64,000 nt of DNA from Cyanophora paradoxa. Taxonomy: Eukaryota; Glaucocystophyceae; Cyanophorales; Cyanophoraceae. Of the stretch, positions 36,400 through 46,900 are shown in pieces. The DNA is taken from the NCBI GenBank assembly GCA_004431415.1, contig QPMI01000117.1, positions 186,001 to 250,000 on the forward strand. Direction: 5' to 3'. The position numbers and the translations under genes are program-made. The notes under the pieces are model-generated. The model was given only the letters and a program-made list of their open reading frames with translations. It did no database searches and was not told the origin of the DNA. Each line of letters opens with the position of its first letter. Position 1 is the first letter of the stretch.

Positions 36400-36653
36400 C
36401 TGTAAAACATGCAATATCCAGCGTCACTTTATTTCGGCAAAACCCGAAAAATGCGCCGAAATTGTGGTTGGTCGGCATCATATTTCCGGCAAAACAGCCA
36501 GTCCGCCTAGGCGGCGGGTACATTGATCCCTCTTTTGCCATACATCTGCACAATTCTGGCAGTTTCAAATATTCGGCGCCGTGAGCCTATATGCCGATTC
36601 ATTGCCGAATAGCGCCGAATATTAAGTGCTGCCGGAGATTTCACGTTTTACAG
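36400..36653. mobile_element. Possible MITE
   Basis: The ends 'ctgtaaaacatgcaat' and the inverse of 'atttcacgttttacag' form imperfect ~16-base inverted termini. The interior is A/T-richer and carries repeated 'ccgaa' and 'cggcaaaac' blocks. The length (254) is close to the neighbouring TA-flanked MITE, but a clean target duplication is not seen. Confidence 0.45.
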
Positions 36654-36732
36654 TTCTACCGGTAGTGTACCGTAGTACGGTACAGACTGTACAGGTCCGA
36701 CGGTCCGACGCCGGACCGACGGTAGTATACTA

Positions 36733-36987
36733 CCGTGTAACACTTAAGTAATGCGCGCACTTAAGTAATGCGGTCCCTAATTAATGCGTTTTTTGCTGGC
36801 AAAACGCATTAATTTGGGACCGCATTAAAATCGAAGCGCTAAAAAGTGCTGTATGTACCCCCCTACTGCAGCCAAAAGGCTTCAAAACGCATTAATTTGG
36901 TGCCGCATTATTATCGATACGAGGGGTCCGGCCCGTCCGGGTCCAAAAACGCATTAATTTCTGGCGCATTAATTAAGTGTTACACGG
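36733..36987. mobile_element. MITE with TA target duplication, 255 bp
   Basis: The terminal inverted repeats begin 'ccgtgtaacacttaa' and match over about 23 bases with one mismatch. The element is flanked by TA on each side (36731-36732, 36988-36989), as expected for Tc1/mariner-type MITEs. Inside, 'aaaacgcattaattt' occurs three times in one orientation and once inverted. There is no coding capacity. Confidence 0.82.
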
Positions 36988-37315
36988 TAGTACTGTACTT
37001 ACTATACAGTCTATACTATGGTATATGGGATAATCGCGGGCGGCGGGCGCCCGCCGCCCGGCCGGCGCCGCAGGCTGCAGCTGAGCCGCGGGCCGCGGAT
37101 CCGGAGTCCGGACTCCGGAGCGCGCGCGCGACCGCCGGCCCGGCGCCGGGCCGGTCGACCGGTACCACGCGGTCCACGCCGCGAGGGCCCGGCCCGGCCC
37201 GCGGGCCGCGACGTCGGACTAGTACTAGTACTCCCGAATTCGGACTCGCTCCGAGCCTGGCGATCGCGAGAGAGGCTCAAGTTAAGCTTTCGAAGTTTTT
37301 AACCGCGTAGTCGGC

Positions 37316-37520
37316 GCGTACGCAATTGCAATTGCAAATTTGCAATTGCGTACGCACCCGGTGACCGCGTTTGGGATCATCGGCCCGGGCGGCCGCGGAT
37401 CCGCTGCATCGATATCTCCGCAGATTCCGCCTGAGAAGCAAGCAAGCGCGCGCCTGCCTGAGAAGCAAGCGCGCGCTTAGGGCACTGCACAACTGCGGCG
37501 CTGCATCGATATCTGGCGGC
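37316..37520. promoter_or_regulatory. Upstream region of the hybrid kinase with repeated motifs
   Basis: A 40-base hairpin (37316-37355, arms 'gcgtacgcaattgcaa') is followed by two direct copies of 'cgctgcatcgatatct' (37402-37417, 37499-37514) and two copies of 'cctgagaagcaagc' (37430, 37457). The last copy ends six bases before the proposed ATG. The arrangement looks like duplicated control elements. Promoter function is inferred from position only. Confidence 0.5.
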
Positions 37521-40500
37521 ATGGACCACCTGACGTTCGAGGCTCTGGCAGAGTCCATCGCGGGCGCTGAGGTCCCGGTGACCGGCGAGCGCGCGTGGAA
37601 ACCGAAGGCGATTGCGAGAGATCGCGCCGACGCTGGCAACACTACCGCCGCGGCTCGCGGCACGGCCGCAAGGGCATGCAGCCCTGGCGGCCGCGGCTGC
37701 GGCGGCTGCGGCGCCGGCCGCGGGGCCGAGGCCGTGGACTTGGCGGCGGTGCAGATGGCGGTCCTCCGTCGGCTCCACGCTCTCGGGGCCGGTCAAAGCA
37801 GCGGCTCCGCCAGGACCGCCGCGTCACCGGCCAGCGCTGCGCAGGCGGTTTCCACGGCCGCCTGCAGCTGCGCAGCCAAGGCATTCGCGGACTGTGACTT
37901 CGAGTACGACTTGGCTCTGTCGACGGATACGGCCGCCGAGCCGTCCCTGTACGGCGCCCTCGTCGAAGCTGCGTTTGGCGGGCCTCGCGCCTCTCCCGGC
38001 GTCCGCGTCACCGTCCATCTGGAGGACGCGTCGACGACGGGCAATCGGAGCTGGAGCAGCGACGTCGTGCATAGCCACAAGGCCGAAGGCGGGCCGCACC
38101 CCCTTTGCTTCTGCGGAGGGCCGATCAGACAGCATGCATCGCGCGCCAGCGCGAGCTCGCCTGCGGCATTGTCAAGGACGGTCCTACATTCGCTGACAGC
38201 TTCGGCCGTTTGCAACGGGTTCGATTCGCTCGAATTCGCTCTTAAAATTTAGTTCTCGATTTTTCGCAACTCAGAACATCAATATTCTATCGCAGCAAAA
38301 GCGCGACACTTCGTGTTACCACGGAGGGCGTCCGGAGCACGAGTTCGTGTTTCGACGCCTCTTCTCGAGTGTTCATCCAGGCGGCAGCCAACGCGGTCCG
38401 CGCATTCAAATATCTAGATCTGCGCATCGGCATGATCATGATCCTATATATTTAATTATATTCGCTCACCGATCGCCCTTGCGTTTGCGCAGATCAGCAA
38501 TTCCGAGGGTACCTCGTTTGTCTTTAAAGCGGCTGCCGCGGTCGGCCCCGTCTAATCCCGGGCTCCGGATCCGCAGCGCTCCGCTGGGCTCGCCGAGATC
38601 GCTTTCGCGAATCCGCCCTCTGGCGAGGCGACGTGCCGCGCACCGTTCTCAGGTGCGCGCGCGTTATCGATATCTCGTATTATTAGAACTCAAAATCCGC
38701 GAGTGGGACGACTCGGCGAAAGCATGCACATGGGCCCACTGGCCAGGGCACGCGCATTTCGCTCATGACCGGTATCGCGCACCGCAGCGCCCTCGATTCG
38801 ACGCACGAAGGAGTGGCCATCGCGAACGAAGAGGGAAACAAGCTCATCTACGGGTGAGCGCGCGCTCTCGCGCGCGTCCTCGAAATGCGCTTCTAGATCT
38901 GCCGCAATTACAATGATTTTCAATTCATGACTATCGCAATCAGCAACGCGAGCTACGAGCGCCTAACCGGATTTCGCTTCCACGAGGTACGTATACTGGC
39001 CACGTTCTCAAACCGAAACATGCGCTCGTCCCATCATATTGATCGCGGTCCCATTCGCATTCGCCAGGTCGTTGGCATGCTCTGCCCCATCCTCGGCTGC
39101 GTGCAGGCGGGGAGCAAGACGCACGCAGACCTCGTCGCTGCCTTGACCGCGGGGCGATGGTGCGCACGCATGCGCACTTGAAATGTAGGTGGAGAAGCGG
39201 TCTTTGAATATTGATCCATCCATCCCGCGCGCAGCGAGGAGCTCGAGTTCGGCGCGCGGAGGAGAGACGGGACGCCCTGGGTGGCGAACGTCCACCTGCA
39301 GCCCGTCCGCTGCCCGTCCTCCGGGAAGATCACCAACTGGCTCGGGCTCGTGAGGGTGCGCTTAGATCGCATCATATATATAATTACTAGCTATGCCTCC
39401 GAGAGAGCTTCTTTGTGTATATGTTGCAGTCGCCGAAGCTCAGCTCGAGCTCGCGCTCACTCAGCGTTTCATAAGTACTTGCTAAGCCTTGAGCTTCGAG
39501 CTTAAGCTCAGCGGCTCGTGCTTACTCGGCCGCCTCCGCGCAGGATGTGACGGCCCCGCGCGTGGCGGAGGCGGCGCAGGCCGCGGCCCGCGCGGCGCTG
39601 ATCGACGCGCACGAGAAGGCGGGGAGGGCCGAGGCTGCGAGCCAGGCGAAATCCTCCTGGGTCTCCTACACATCCCACGGCACGTCTACCAAGAGATTTA
39701 TACTGTACTATTCGCCTCTGACAACCGAACGCAGAGCTGCGCACGCCGCTGCACGGCCTCATCGCGGGGACGCAGCTGCTGCTCGAGTCGCGGCCGCTCA
39801 CGGAGGACCAGCGCGAGCTCGCCAACGGGATCTGCGCCTCGGGTCAGTCCATGCTCGACTTCATAGACGACGCCCTCGATTTCGCTAAGGTTCGCGGTCG
39901 AAGCGGATTAATGTTGTACACCTATTGTCTTTCATTAAAGAAGCTCGCTCTTAACGTTTCTCGCCAGATCGAAGCTGGCAAGCTCCAGCTCGGGAGCGCG
40001 CCGTTCGGCCTCCGCGCGTGCCTCGACGCCGCCTTGTCGGCTTCGTCTGCCCGCGCCCACGTCGGCGTTCACGTGCGCGCGATCCGACGATACCAAAGTT
40101 TCTTCGTTCACCCCAGCTTGCCATCGATCTTACTCGGATGCGCGCGCGCGTCAGCTCGCTTGCTCCGTGACTGTCGACGAGGCACTGGGATCCGGTCGCC
40201 CCGTTGGAGACGAGGTCAAGCTCCGGCAAGTGCTCAACAACTTCACGTCCAACGCGCTAGTGCGATGGCGACGGCTTCGCGCACAAATTGAAGCGCAATC
40301 AATGAGCTTTCTGACCACGGTTCTGTGCAGAAATTCACGGACAAGGGCGCCGTGGTAGTCAGATGCCATGTCATGCCAGGGGACGCGAAGGTAAGCTGAA
40401 GGCTCTCTCTTGAATTGGAGAATGAAAATGACTTCAATTCTAAGCGTAATCATATTATGACAGGACGATGCCGGCATGGGCAAGGGGGGACCGGCTTCCG

Positions 40501-42828
40501 CGACTTCCGGTGCTCTTCTCGAGGTGCTTTTCATCGCTTAGATCGTGGCCTCCATCTCTTGCCGCTCTGATCATGAAAGTGGTCGACGCCCATTCAATTT
40601 CATCACCAGTTCGAGGTCGAGGACACGGGCTGCGGTATCGCCGAGGAGGACCTCGGGCGTCTCTTCGCCTCCTTTGTGCAGGTTTGCGAGCGCATCGTCT
40701 TTTAATTTCAATTCGATGCCCGCGGCCGGCTTCCGGATCCTGTCTCCCGGAGGTCTTTGATTCGTTGCAATCGCAAGCTTGAGACTGAGCGCTAGCGTGT
40801 GCAGGTCGGCGATTCAAACGAAAAGCGCAACATGGGAACTGGGCTGGTGCGCGATTCACTGTGAAAGCCCACATGCTCTGGATATCAATATATGCAACTA
40901 ATTCTTGATGATCTCGGACATTTACAGGGCCTTTGCATCGCAAAAGCGATCGTCGAGGCAATGCATGGCGAAGTGCTTATCACCAGCAAGGTGAGCCAGA
41001 TCTTTATCTAAATTAAAGCGGGTGATTAGCGTTGAATGATATTTACTACACGTGTTATTATAAGCTGATTTTTGCATTTCACTCAGCTTGGAGTGGGGAC
41101 GACGGTCAAGTTCAGCGTGCGGCTGGGCTGGATGGCGGACCAGACGCTACCAAGCAACAGAAGTGCCACGGCGTCACGTGCGTCTGCGTTTTGCATTCAT
41201 CCAATACGAAATTGAATGGTGCGATTAATTCCAACTTGCGATGGCAGCCGTCGGCGTCGACTCGGATGCGAATCAGCGGCGCGCCGCCCTGTACCCCGGC
41301 CTGCCGGCTACTGTCGTCCCCGCGCTGCGCAACATCCTCGACCACCTTTCCGTCGATCTGGTCGCGCTACCCGATTCTGAGGAGGCGGAGGTCTTCGCTA
41401 AGAATAGCAATGCCGCCCCCTGCGACTACCTCATCGTGCCCCTGCCGGCCTGCTGCTCGCTTCAAGAGGCCGAGGAAAAGGAGGAGAAAGGCCTGGCCCT
41501 ACTCAACAAATACTTCTCAGCAACGTAAGCCGCCGACATAAGGGGCGACCGCACTTGGCTGACAGTTGCTGACATGGGCGCAGCAGCGACGTCGGCGGCG
41601 CTAGCTATAGCGGCCCGCGGCCGTCGACGGCGCCGGCGGTCGTCTTCGTCTGCCCGCACGAGCGCGAGGGCATTCGCCGCGATGCGGGCGCCGGCGGGCG
41701 GTCTGCCTCGGAGCACGAGTTCATCCTGGATGGAGATGTCGGGGCAGCGGAGGAGCCGCACGAGGACGGTCGCCTCGAGCTCGAGCTCGCGACCGGCTCA
41801 GGGTCCTCTGTCGAGGTCGCCTCGGGCGGCGACTACGTGGTGGAGTTCGGATCCCGCCGGTCCAGCGTCAGCTCGGTGTATCGTTCGAATTCCGTGTCGG
41901 GCTCGGTCGTTGACAGCGCAAGCTGCAGCGGTTTCACCGTCGGCAGCCTGCGGGCGAGCACGTGCCTCACAAACGCCGGCCGCCCCATCCTTTCCACTCC
42001 ACTCACCTTCTCTCGTGTCGAGCGCGCGATCCTCAAGGCGTCCCGAGCGGCCGCCACCGCACGCGCGGGTGCAGTTCCTGGGGCAACGCATGGACATCTG
42101 AAGCTTCAGCTGCAACGCGCCATCAGCTGCAGCCCGATCACGGCGGCGGCGCCGGCCGCCGCCTCGCCGGCTCCTATGAAGCGGAGGGTCAGCTGGTACG
42201 GGCAAGATTTGCAGCTGCCGGAGCAACAGCAGCCAGCGTGCGAACCTCAAAGCCAGAGCCAACCCTGCAAGCGGAATCCCGTCCTTGTTGCCGACGACCA
42301 TCCTGTGAGCTCTCAGTCTCTGCAGCTGCCGCAGTCCATTCACTCCAAGCTGCGCGTATACTTATATATAAGGTCTCCCTTTTCGCCAGATGAACCGGCT
42401 GGTGATCGAGCGGCTGCTGGGCGGCATGGGCGTCGCCGTCGACTTCGTGAGCGACGGCGACGAGGCGCTCGCCAAGTGGGAGGCCGGGCGCCACTCCGTC
42501 GTCCTCCTCGACCTCAACATGTGCGAATTTCGAGATTTCGAGATTTCGAATTCGAATTTGATCTAGATCCGATGATCTGACTAAAGGACCGTTGAGCAGG
42601 CCGCGCATGAGAGGGATCGAGGCGTGCGAGCGCATCCTCCAGCTGTCGGACCGCGACGCGTGCGGGGGGAGCCTGAACGGGCGCCGCCCCTTCGTCGTGG
42701 CGATCACGGCGGACGCCGACGAGGCGACGCGCGAGCGCTGCTCCCGCGCCGGCATGGCGGGCTTCCTCCTCAAGCCGTTCCGCGTGGAAGAGTTTCGCAA
42801 CATGGTCTCCTCGGCCCTGCTGCGCTAG
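37521..42828 (+). CDS. Hybrid histidine kinase (PAS-HisKA-HATPase-REC-REC)
   Basis: This is a phosphorelay sensor kinase. A long N-terminal part (37521-38640) is unrecognised. PAS: 'ALDSTHEGVAIANEEGNKLI' (38790) joined to 'NASYERLTGFRFHEVVG' and 'RRRDGTPWVANVHLQPVR' (to 39355). HisKA H-box 'SYTSHELRTPLHGLIAG', with the His codon at 39676-39678. HATPase: N-box 'DEVKLRQVLNNFTSNALKFT' (~40210), G1 'VEDTGCGIAEEDLGRLFASF' (~40615), G2 'GTGLGLCIAKAIVEAMHGE' (~40840-40970). A degenerate receiver (41249-41680) and a Ser-rich linker follow. The final receiver has 'VLVADDHP', Asp at 42510-42512 in 'LLDLNMP', and 'LLKPF'; TAG at 42826. Introns are A/T-richer than in neighbouring genes, and one in the H-box is GC-AG. 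N-terminal exon boundaries (before 38766) are uncertain. Confidence 0.93.
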
Positions 42829-43904
42829 CGTTGATCGTGATCATGACTTCAGCTTCCGACTCGAGTCACAGGCATTGAGTCACAGGCAATCTAGATCTTG
42901 TGATCATAGTTCAGCCTCGAGCTCCGATCTTCTTGTTTTACGCGCTCTGCTATTTAGTTAGAATATAATTTAGGTATATATATATATAGATGTGTTGCTT
43001 CGCGTGTCCGACGGTCTCGTCTCCTGTCCTCTCCTGTCCTTGGCCGTGGTTCTTCCGGTGATCAGGGTGTCTCATGTGTCGATGTATTTACTTGTATCTT
43101 GCAATCGGGTTCTTCTAGTTTTCTTTGGCCACGTTGTGAGCGTATCTTCTAGATCTTTACAGTTCTTCCCACAGCTCAGCGGCTGTGTGAGTGCAGCTTC
43201 TGAAGTTCCAGATCCGATGATGTAGTGACGTTCTCCTTATATATTATCTTCTAAATCTGCTTTCTTTTTGCAATTGGGTTCTTCTTATTTTGGCCATTCT
43301 GTGCGTGTTAGCTTCTAGATCTTTACATCTCAACCCACATCGACGGTGTGCACGTGAGTGCTGCTTTCTGTGAGTGCTGCTTTCAGTACGTATACGCTTT
43401 CATGTTTTCTGCGTTGCGATCGAGACCCTTGACTTAGTAAGCTTGCCGAACTGATATCATGTGAGTGCGCGTAGCTCCTTCGTATATTATTCAATGTCCG
43501 ATCCTGCTCGCTCTAGATCTAAATATCCTTATCTTTGATTTTAATTGCGTTCTTTTGCGCCCCTCGTAATGATTGTGCAGCTTCGAATTCGCTTAGAAAC
43601 ATGTACAATGTATAATTTGGTTTGCGCGACCGCGACCGCGCGCGCGAGTCGCCTGCTGCTGCTCCTCATCGAGGGCCGGCGCCAAATTTAAATAGCACGA
43701 TTAATATCCGAATTCGTACTCGAGCTCATGATCACTGAGTCGGTGACTCGGTGGATTTCTTGCCCGGCTGATTATGATCATGACTGCTTGCATTTTAATT
43801 AATATGAGTCATTTAATTATATGACAGGTTACAGGCCTAGCTGTCATGCACTGTAAAAACGCCCCGCCGCGGTGCCGGCACGCGCGCGCGCGTCACGGCG
43901 TCGT
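42829..43904. other. Intergenic region with a diverged direct repeat
   Basis: This is the shared 3' flank of the hybrid kinase and the ABC1 kinase (convergent). Two diverged copies of a ~100-base block ('cttctagatctttaca' and 'gggttcttct' elements) lie at about 43091-43200 and 43272-43380. A third fragment may occur near 43540. A short 'atatatatatata' run is at 42975-42988. No gene was recognised. Confidence 0.6.
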
Positions 43905-46900
43905 TCACAGCCCGCGCTTGTCCATGCGGGCCGCGCGCCGCTGCATGCGCGAGAGCGGGTCGTTGAAGGCGCTGCGAACGAAGCGGCGCCCCCAGGCCCG
44001 CCGGTCAGCCGGGCCCGAGCGTAAGCTTAGGCGGGGGAGAGGCGGAGCGTACCGGTAGAGGGTCCAGGCGACGCCGAGGCCGGCGGCGCCGGCGGCGGCG
44101 CCGGCGGCCGAGGCGGCGGGGACGTTCCCCGCGTTGTACAGGAACGAAGCCCTGCGGCCCCCATGTCAGAGGGTGCGGGCGGCAACGGGCGGTGGGCGGC
44201 GGCGCCGGCGGGCGGGGCAGGCGGACCCGATGCCGCCGGCGCCGGCGAGGAGGGAGAGGTTCGTGGCCATCAGAAGCTGCCGCACCTGCCCGGCCGCCGC
44301 GTCAGGCGCGACGGGCGCAGAAGGCGCGGCCGACGTCGCCGACGAGAGCCGTAGCTGGCGCCCTAGTGCGCAGGGGGGCGCTGCCCTGACCCAGGCCATT
44401 GGCGGCCCAGGACACACCGCCGGCTCCGCCCCCACCCCGGCCTTGCCCGCCCCGCCCCGCCCCGCCCCGCCTTGCGCGGACCTGCTTGAGGAGGCGCTCG
44501 GTCTCGACGGAGCGGGCGCGGATGGCGAGGTCGCCGCGCTCCAGCTTCCCCAGCGTCTCCTCGATCTTCTCCACCCTGCCGAGCCGTCTCAGCTCAGCCT
44601 CGAGGCTTTTGAGGCTCGCTCGCAAGCCTCCAGCTCTAGATCATGATCTCCCCTCTTCTTCTGGGCGCCTGGGGCCGGGGTGCCTTGGCGGGGCGGGGCG
44701 GGGCGGGGGCGGACCGGCCGGGGACGGTGAGGGAGGTGCCGACGAGGGAGAGGCCCTCCGAGCGCACCGTCGCCGCCGCGTCCGACCACGCCTGCGCAGC
44801 CACGAGCCTTTAGAAGTGGCGGAGGAGGGGATTCTCAGCGTAGTTTCTTAGCTTCGTCTTCTCAGCATCCTAGAGGATGCCCGCGAGAGGCGTGGGGCGG
44901 GAACGGGCCTGGGGGTCGGTGTTGATGCCGCCCTGGGGCCCGTTGAGGAGGTTGAGGATGGAGGTGAGGATCGAGACGCCCGCCCCCGCGCTCGCCTGCG
45001 CCCCGGCCCGGCCCAGGCCCGGCCGTCAGCGTCCGTCCGTCTCAGACGTCTATGATATATGCGTTAAGACGCCCGCGGGCAGCCGCTTCGGCTTGTAGTT
45101 CGTTAGAGACACGGCTCCCGCTTCGATTTGCCGGGCGCCGAAACTTCGTTGAAACTCGGGCGAAACTCGCCCGCCTCAATCTCTGCCTGCTCTGCTCTCT
45201 CTGGCTTTGGGCTCTGGGCGGACGGACCTGGGCGCCCTTGGCGGCGTCGCGGACGATCTCCTGCGCGAAGGGCGCCGCCACCTGCGCGCCAAGGCCCGCG
45301 CGCGGTCAGGAAGAGGGAGGAGGGGGGGGGGGGGGGGGGGGGGGGGAGGGGGGTCCGAGGCGGGGCGGGCAGGGCGGGCAGGGGCGGATATGCTAAAATC
45401 CAATCTCTATGTCGAAGGCTAGCTAGCCAGCGAAGCAGGCGGAGCGGGGCCGGGGGAGCGGGCCTCGGAGAACTGGAAGGCGGGGTCGAGGGACTTGCAG
45501 ATGCCCTCCAGCGTCGAGAAGGCCCGCAGCACGAACGTGAACGCTGCCGTTGTGCGCGAGTCAGAGGCGATCATCGGATCCGGAGTTCGAAGCGAGTCGA
45601 GCCGTGCGCAAGGGGCGGACAGCGCTAGCAGCTAGACAAGACGGCTAACAGCCGCACCGGCGGGGAAGCGGAAGGGCTGGTCCTCGCTGATCGAGTAGAG
45701 GTCCTCCCCGATCGCCGCCACCGTCTGCCGCGGGGGCGGAGGCGGAGGCGGAGGGCGCTGAGGGAGGGCGCGGGGCGTTCGCTGCGGGATGGAGGCTGCG
45801 CACCTGCTCGCGGGCGGGGCGGCTGTTGAGGTTGTCGAGGAAGTACTGCGGGGCGGGGGGGCGTCAGGCGGGGCGCCCGTTGTGCGCGAGAGGCGGGGCG
45901 GGGCCGGGCGGGGCGGGGAGGGAGGGGAGGGGAGGACCGACTGGAAGGGGCCGACTATTAGAACCCCCGAGGCCGGGGCCGGGGGCCGGAGGGCCGGCTC
46001 TAGAAAAAGGGCGCTAGGCCTCTAGAACTCCATCTCTCTTGAAGCCAACTAAAACATTGCCCTGAACCCGGGGCCGGGGCCGGGGGCCGGGGAGAGAGGT
46101 GGGGGGGGGGGGGAGGGGGAGGGGGGGGGGGGGGACCTGGACGGCGCGGCGGATGGGCCCCATGTCGCCCTGCGGCACGATCGCCCCCACCTCCACCAGC
46201 GCCGTGATGATCTGTTAGTGGCCGTTAGCCGCCGGGAGCAAAGGAGGGCATGGGAGGGCCTAGAGCCTTTAGCCGCTAGCCGCAGGGGAGGGGGATGAAG
46301 GGGGCCCCGGGGGGCGGGAGGGCGGGTGCGCGCCTGCTGGGCGTCCTTGTTGGCGATGCCGTAGAAGATCTGCGTACCCGGGGCGTCAAGGCGTGACAGG
46401 GCGGGGCGGGGCGTGGGCGGGGCGGGGCAGGGCGGGGCGGGGGCGGGCCTGGAGGATGCGGTCGCGGGTCAGCTGCGGGATCTCCCCCATCATGCCTGCC
46501 GGAGGCGGAGGCGTCAGGGAGGGCCGCAAGGGCGGCCGGAGGGGCCAGAGGAGAAGGCGTGAGGGAGGGCGAAGGCGACGGGGGCCTGCACCGAAGTCGT
46601 AGAAGACGGACGGCATTTAAAGTGTTTAATTCTCTAAAGTCGTATATATATGACAAGTGTTTAGATCCTTGCTAAAGGAAGCTAGCAAGCTAAATTAAAG
46701 TCGCACCGAAGTCGTAGAAGACGAGCTGCTCCTCGCCGGCGGGGCCCATCGTCACCGCGATGTTCCCGGGGTGCGGGTCCGCGTGGAACAGCCTGCGGGG
46801 CGAGGCGGCGTCGGCGGCGGCGGCGGAGAGGGAGGAGGAGGAGGAGGAGGCGGGGCGGGGCGGGCGCAGGGAAAAGACGGTCCTGGGCGGGTGCAAAGCA

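Larger units (their letters stand above)
34981..37315. repeat. Palindrome-dense gene-free region
   Basis: No gene is recognised here. Perfect or near-perfect palindromes are unusually frequent: 'catgagtcatgactcatg' (34994), 'ggtgcacgtgcacc' (35169), 'ccgtggcacgtgccacgg' (35181), runs of GTCGAC (36044-36110), TCCGGA/GGATCC blocks (36140-36190), alternating TACATG (36225-36270) and GATC/CGCG blocks (36355-36382). A 'cctgcagcctgcag' repeat lies near 35290. At least three foldback or MITE-like units are embedded and listed separately. Confidence 0.75.

Noticed and set aside
38766-39355. A functional LOV photoreceptor
   Set aside because: The cysteine is present but the flavin-contacting Asn, Arg and Gln positions are not, so blue-light sensing is not claimed.
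43091-43380. CRISPR-like or other regularly spaced array
   Set aside because: Only two diverged copies with related spacing occur, with no uniform repeat and spacer pattern, in a eukaryotic intergenic region.
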